18,099 nt of DNA from an uncultured Paraburkholderia sp. (GTDB lineage Bacteria; Pseudomonadota; Gammaproteobacteria; Burkholderiales; Burkholderiaceae): positions 1-18,099 of the forward strand of contig CALFSF010000188.1 of the NCBI GenBank assembly GCA_937917025.1. The letters are read 5' to 3'. The translations under genes were made by a program, and so were the position numbers. Below the pieces are notes generated by a model. That model saw only the letters and a list, made by a program, of their open reading frames with translations. It searched no databases and was not told the origin of the DNA. Below are positions 16,247 to 18,099 of this stretch, piece by piece. The first letter of the stretch is position 1; every line of letters starts with the position of its first letter.

Positions 16247-17506
16247 TTATTCCCAGGAGAGCGCGCCGCCTGTCTGATATTCAATGACCCGCGTTTCGAA
16301 GAAGTTGCGTTCCTTCTTCAAGTCGATCATCTCGCTCATCCACGGGAACGGGTTTTCCTCGTTCGGGAACAGCGGATCGAGACCGATCTGCTGGCAACGG
16401 CGGTTGCAGATGAAGCGCAGATAGCTCTTGAACATCGACGCATTCAGGCCGAGCACCCCGCGCGGCATGGTGTCTTCTGCGTAGCGATATTCGAGGTCGA
16501 CAGCCTGCTTGAAGATTTCGCGGATTTCCGCGCGGAACTCAGCCGTCCACAGATGCGGGTTTTCGAGTTTGATCTGGTTGATGAGGTCGATGCCGAAATT
16601 GCAGTGCATCGACTCATCGCGCAGGATGTACTGGTACTGCTCCGCCGCGCCAGTCATCTTGTTCTGGCGGCCTAGTGCAAGAATCTGCGTGAAGCCGACA
16701 TAGAAGAAGAGGCCTTCCATCACGCAGGCGAACACGATCAGCGACCGGAGCAGCGTCTGGTCGGCTTCGAGCGTGCCGGTCTTGAAGGCCGGATCGGTCA
16801 GCGTGTGGATGAACGGAATAAGGAATTCGTCTTTCGCGCGGATCGAGGAGACCTCGTGATACGCGTTGAAGATCTCGCCTTCATCGAGGCCGAGCGATTC
16901 GACGATGTACTGGTAAGCGTGCGTGTGGATCGCCTCTTCGAACGCCTGGCGCAGCAGGAACTGGCGGCATTCGGGCGCCGTGATATGGCGGTAGGTGCCC
17001 AGCACGATGTTGTTCGCGGCCAGCGAATCCGCCGTCACGAAGAAACCGAGATTACGTTTGACGACGCGCCGTTCGTCTTCGGTCAGACCGTTCGGGTCTT
17101 TCCAGAGCGCGATGTCGCGGGACATGTTGATTTCCTGCGGCATCCAGTGGTTCGCGCAACCCGCCAGATACTTTTCCCACGCCCACTTGTATTTGAACGG
17201 CACCAGCTGGTTGACGTCAGTCTGGCCGTTGATGATGCGCTTGTCCGCGACATTCACGCGCGCTTCCGAAGCGGCGGCCGGGACAGCGGCAGGAATGGTC
17301 GGTGCGGTTGCCTGAGCGGCGGAGGAAGCAGCATACGGAGCGACAGCGATGTCGTTCGCGAAGATGTCCTGAGCCGAGGGAGCCTGATGAGCGGCACGCG
17401 ATGCAGCCTGCGTTCCGACGGCCGTCTCCGAAGCGTTGCGCAACGCATTCTGTTGCGAAGCGCTCGCGGGAGTTACGGCAGTGATCTCGTCATCCCAGTT
17501 GAGCAT
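16247..17506 (-). CDS. nrdB: Class Ia ribonucleoside-diphosphate reductase, beta subunit
   Basis: NrdB holds the diiron-tyrosyl radical that starts ribonucleotide reduction in NrdA. It has 419 residues with the start at MLNWDDE; GGTG six bases before this ATG is the only plausible ribosome binding site. A second ATG at 17518 (MVTF) has none. Metal ligands by alignment with E. coli are D160, E191, H194, E264, E298 and H301, with radical tyrosine Y198 in EEAIHTHAY. The C-terminus ends GGALSWE. Residues about 11-85 are an Ala/Gln/Ser-rich extension absent from the 376-residue E. coli protein. The end of nrdA lies 562 bp upstream. Confidence 0.96.
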   Translation of the reverse strand: MLNWDDEITAVTPASASQQNALRNASETAVGTQAASRAAHQAPSAQDIFANDIAVAPYAASSAAQATAPTIPAAVPAAASEARVNVADKRIINGQTDVNQLVPFKYKWAWEKYLAGCANHWMPQEINMSRDIALWKDPNGLTEDERRVVKRNLGFFVTADSLAANNIVLGTYRHITAPECRQFLLRQAFEEAIHTHAYQYIVESLGLDEGEIFNAYHEVSSIRAKDEFLIPFIHTLTDPAFKTGTLEADQTLLRSLIVFACVMEGLFFYVGFTQILALGRQNKMTGAAEQYQYILRDESMHCNFGIDLINQIKLENPHLWTAEFRAEIREIFKQAVDLEYRYAEDTMPRGVLGLNASMFKSYLRFICNRRCQQIGLDPLFPNEENPFPWMSEMIDLKKERNFFETRVIEYQTGGALSWE

Positions 17507-17542
17507 AAATGTCACCATCAATTTAGAACGGTTTGTACCATC

Positions 17543-17577
17543 TTTTCGTGAGTGATAAAAGAGTTCACTCACGAAAA
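17543..17577. repeat. 13-bp perfect inverted repeat upstream of nrdB
   Basis: TTTTCGTGAGTGA (17543-17555) and TCACTCACGAAAA (17565-17577) are exact complements around the 9-nt loop TAAAAGAGT. It lies 36 bp upstream of the nrdB start codon. The T/A ends are part of the stem, and no separate T-run follows on the minus strand. It could be a terminator/attenuator, a protein-binding site or an RNA-processing site. Confidence 0.7.
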
Positions 17578-17638
17578 ATCCTGTTTTCGATTCACGTTGC
17601 GACCTGCATACAACACTTTGTTCAACAGAGCGTGTCTG

Positions 17639-17656
17639 TCGCTTCGCGTGAAGCGA
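17639..17656. repeat. 7-bp stem-loop in nrd spacer
   Basis: TCGCTTC (17639-17645) and GAAGCGA (17650-17656) pair perfectly around the tetraloop GCGT. Confidence 0.5.
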
Positions 17657-17745
17657 TCGAAGCATGTGATGCCGAAGGTCTTCGCTGCATCGAAAGCACC
17701 TCGTTTTTGATGTCGTCTGAACGTCGCTTCGATGTCGCTCGCTGC

Positions 17746-17766
17746 GACTTCGAAGTGACTTCGAAG
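17746..17766. repeat. Direct repeat of GACTTCGAAG (palindromic core)
   Basis: GACTTCGAAG occurs at 17746-17755 and again at 17757-17766, an 11-bp offset (about one helical turn). Each copy contains the palindrome CTTCGAAG. The helical spacing would suit cooperative protein binding, but this is only suggestive. Confidence 0.5.
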
Positions 17767-17784
17767 AGACCGCTTGCCGGTCTC
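17766..17784. repeat. 7-bp stem-loop in nrd spacer
   Basis: GAGACCG (17766-17772) and CGGTCTC (17778-17784) pair perfectly around a 5-nt loop, directly next to the GACTTCGAAG repeats. Confidence 0.5.
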
Positions 17785-17994
17785 GAACCGGTCATCGAGG
17801 TGCTTCTAATCCGTGTCGCCTGGCTTCTCGTTATCGCGTGGCCTTGTCTGTCTGGCTACGTGCTGCGCACAAAGTTCAGGGTTTTCTCGCAGACGTCGAT
17901 CAGCGTCGACGATGTCGCGATGCGCTTGCCGCGTAATGTGCGTGACGCGAAGCACGGTTGCTGCTGTCTGCTGCTGCGCTACATCGAATCTTTC

Positions 17995-18030
17995 CGTGAG
18001 CGGCAGTGGCATTTGCCGCCACCGCTCACG
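17995..18030. repeat. Two-helix stem-loop just after nrdA
   Basis: CGTGAGCGG (17995-18003) pairs with CCGCTCACG (18022-18030). After a 2x2 internal loop, GTGGC (18006-18010) pairs with GCCGC (18015-18019) around ATTT with one G-T wobble. It begins 38 bp after the nrdA stop on the minus strand and has no T-run. Its outer arm shares CGTGAG/CTCACG with the hairpin at 17543-17577. Confidence 0.6.
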
Positions 18031-18068
18031 CTGCTTCACGACCGGCTCACGCCGCTCGTCGCTGCCGA

Positions 18069-18099
18069 TTACTGGAAGGCCTCGCACTCGTCGAAGCCC
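18069..18099 (-). CDS. nrdA: 3' end of ribonucleoside-diphosphate reductase alpha subunit (partial)
   Basis: The minus strand at the right edge reads GFDECEAFQ and then TAA (stop 18069-18071). The position directly upstream of nrdB on the same strand and the Cys-containing, acidic tail fit the C-terminus of NrdA, whose tail cysteines pass reducing power from thioredoxin/glutaredoxin to the active site. Only nine codons are in the window, so the call rests on gene order and this short tail. From memory related proteins end ECEACQ; here the last Cys position reads Phe. Confidence 0.65.
   Translation of the reverse strand, partial: GFDECEAFQ

Larger units (their letters stand above)
17507..18068. 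other. 562-bp spacer between nrdA and nrdB
   Basis: This non-coding stretch separates the nrdA stop from the nrdB start and is long for an nrdAB operon. It holds four good stem-loops (17543-17577, 17639-17656, 17766-17784, 17995-18030) and an 11-bp tandem repeat (17746-17766). A plus-strand frame stays open from 17527 to the right edge, and a 93-residue minus-strand frame lies at 17806-18087. Neither has family features or a supporting ribosome binding site. An internal promoter, attenuator or small RNA is possible; I cannot decide among them. Confidence 0.65.

Noticed and set aside
17806..18087. 93-codon minus-strand frame in the nrd spacer
   Set aside because: It overlaps the nrdA stop region in another frame, has Arg-rich shadow composition, and lacks a ribosome binding site.

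Overview
The window looks like a chromosomal segment from a Burkholderiaceae bacterium, most likely Paraburkholderia, Caballeronia or Burkholderia. The evidence is the GC-rich, strongly biased codon use, the gene order aroQ-accB-accC-prmA-zinc-ribbon/DUF3426-tpx-PfkB kinase-glycine-zipper lipoprotein-histone H1-like-nrdB, and the very long stop-free antisense frames typical of such genomes. It is mostly housekeeping DNA. I see no transposase, integrase, phage gene, CRISPR array, tRNA or rRNA.

Layout. (1) 1-252 is non-coding and holds two copies of an approximately 65-bp intergenic repeat, each carrying a small GC hairpin. (2) 253-6176, minus strand, is a compact gene string transcribed mpl -> YqiA-like esterase -> RNB-family exoribonuclease -> aroE -> mtgA. 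It has 4-bp stop/start overlaps at two junctions and links peptidoglycan recycling and synthesis with the shikimate pathway. (3) 6177-6351 is a divergent promoter region. (4) 6352-14953, plus strand, holds a conserved protein of uncertain function, a TlpA-like thioredoxin, aroQ (type II dehydroquinase), accB, accC, prmA, a zinc-ribbon membrane protein, tpx, a PfkB-family sugar/nucleoside kinase and a glycine-zipper lipoprotein. (5) 14954-15158 is a convergent intergenic region with three stem-loops, one of which is a clear intrinsic terminator for the minus-strand gene. (6) 15159-15791, minus strand, encodes a Lys/Ala/Pro-repeat histone H1-like protein. (7) 15792-16246 is non-coding with two strong adjacent hairpins. 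(8) 16247-17506, minus strand, is nrdB. It is preceded by an unusually long spacer of about 560 bp with four strong stem-loops, and the last nine codons of nrdA lie at the right edge.

Functional links: AroQ and AroE catalyse consecutive steps of the shikimate pathway (dehydroquinate to dehydroshikimate to shikimate) but sit in two separate transcription units. AccB and AccC form the biotin carboxylase half of acetyl-CoA carboxylase. Mpl and MtgA act on opposite ends of the peptidoglycan cycle. NrdA and NrdB form class Ia ribonucleotide reductase.

I did not find a clearly new multi-gene system. The parts most worth a second look are the hairpin-rich nrdA-nrdB spacer, the repeat at the left edge, the possibly leaderless gene at 6352, and the cluster of stem-loops on both sides of the H1-like gene.
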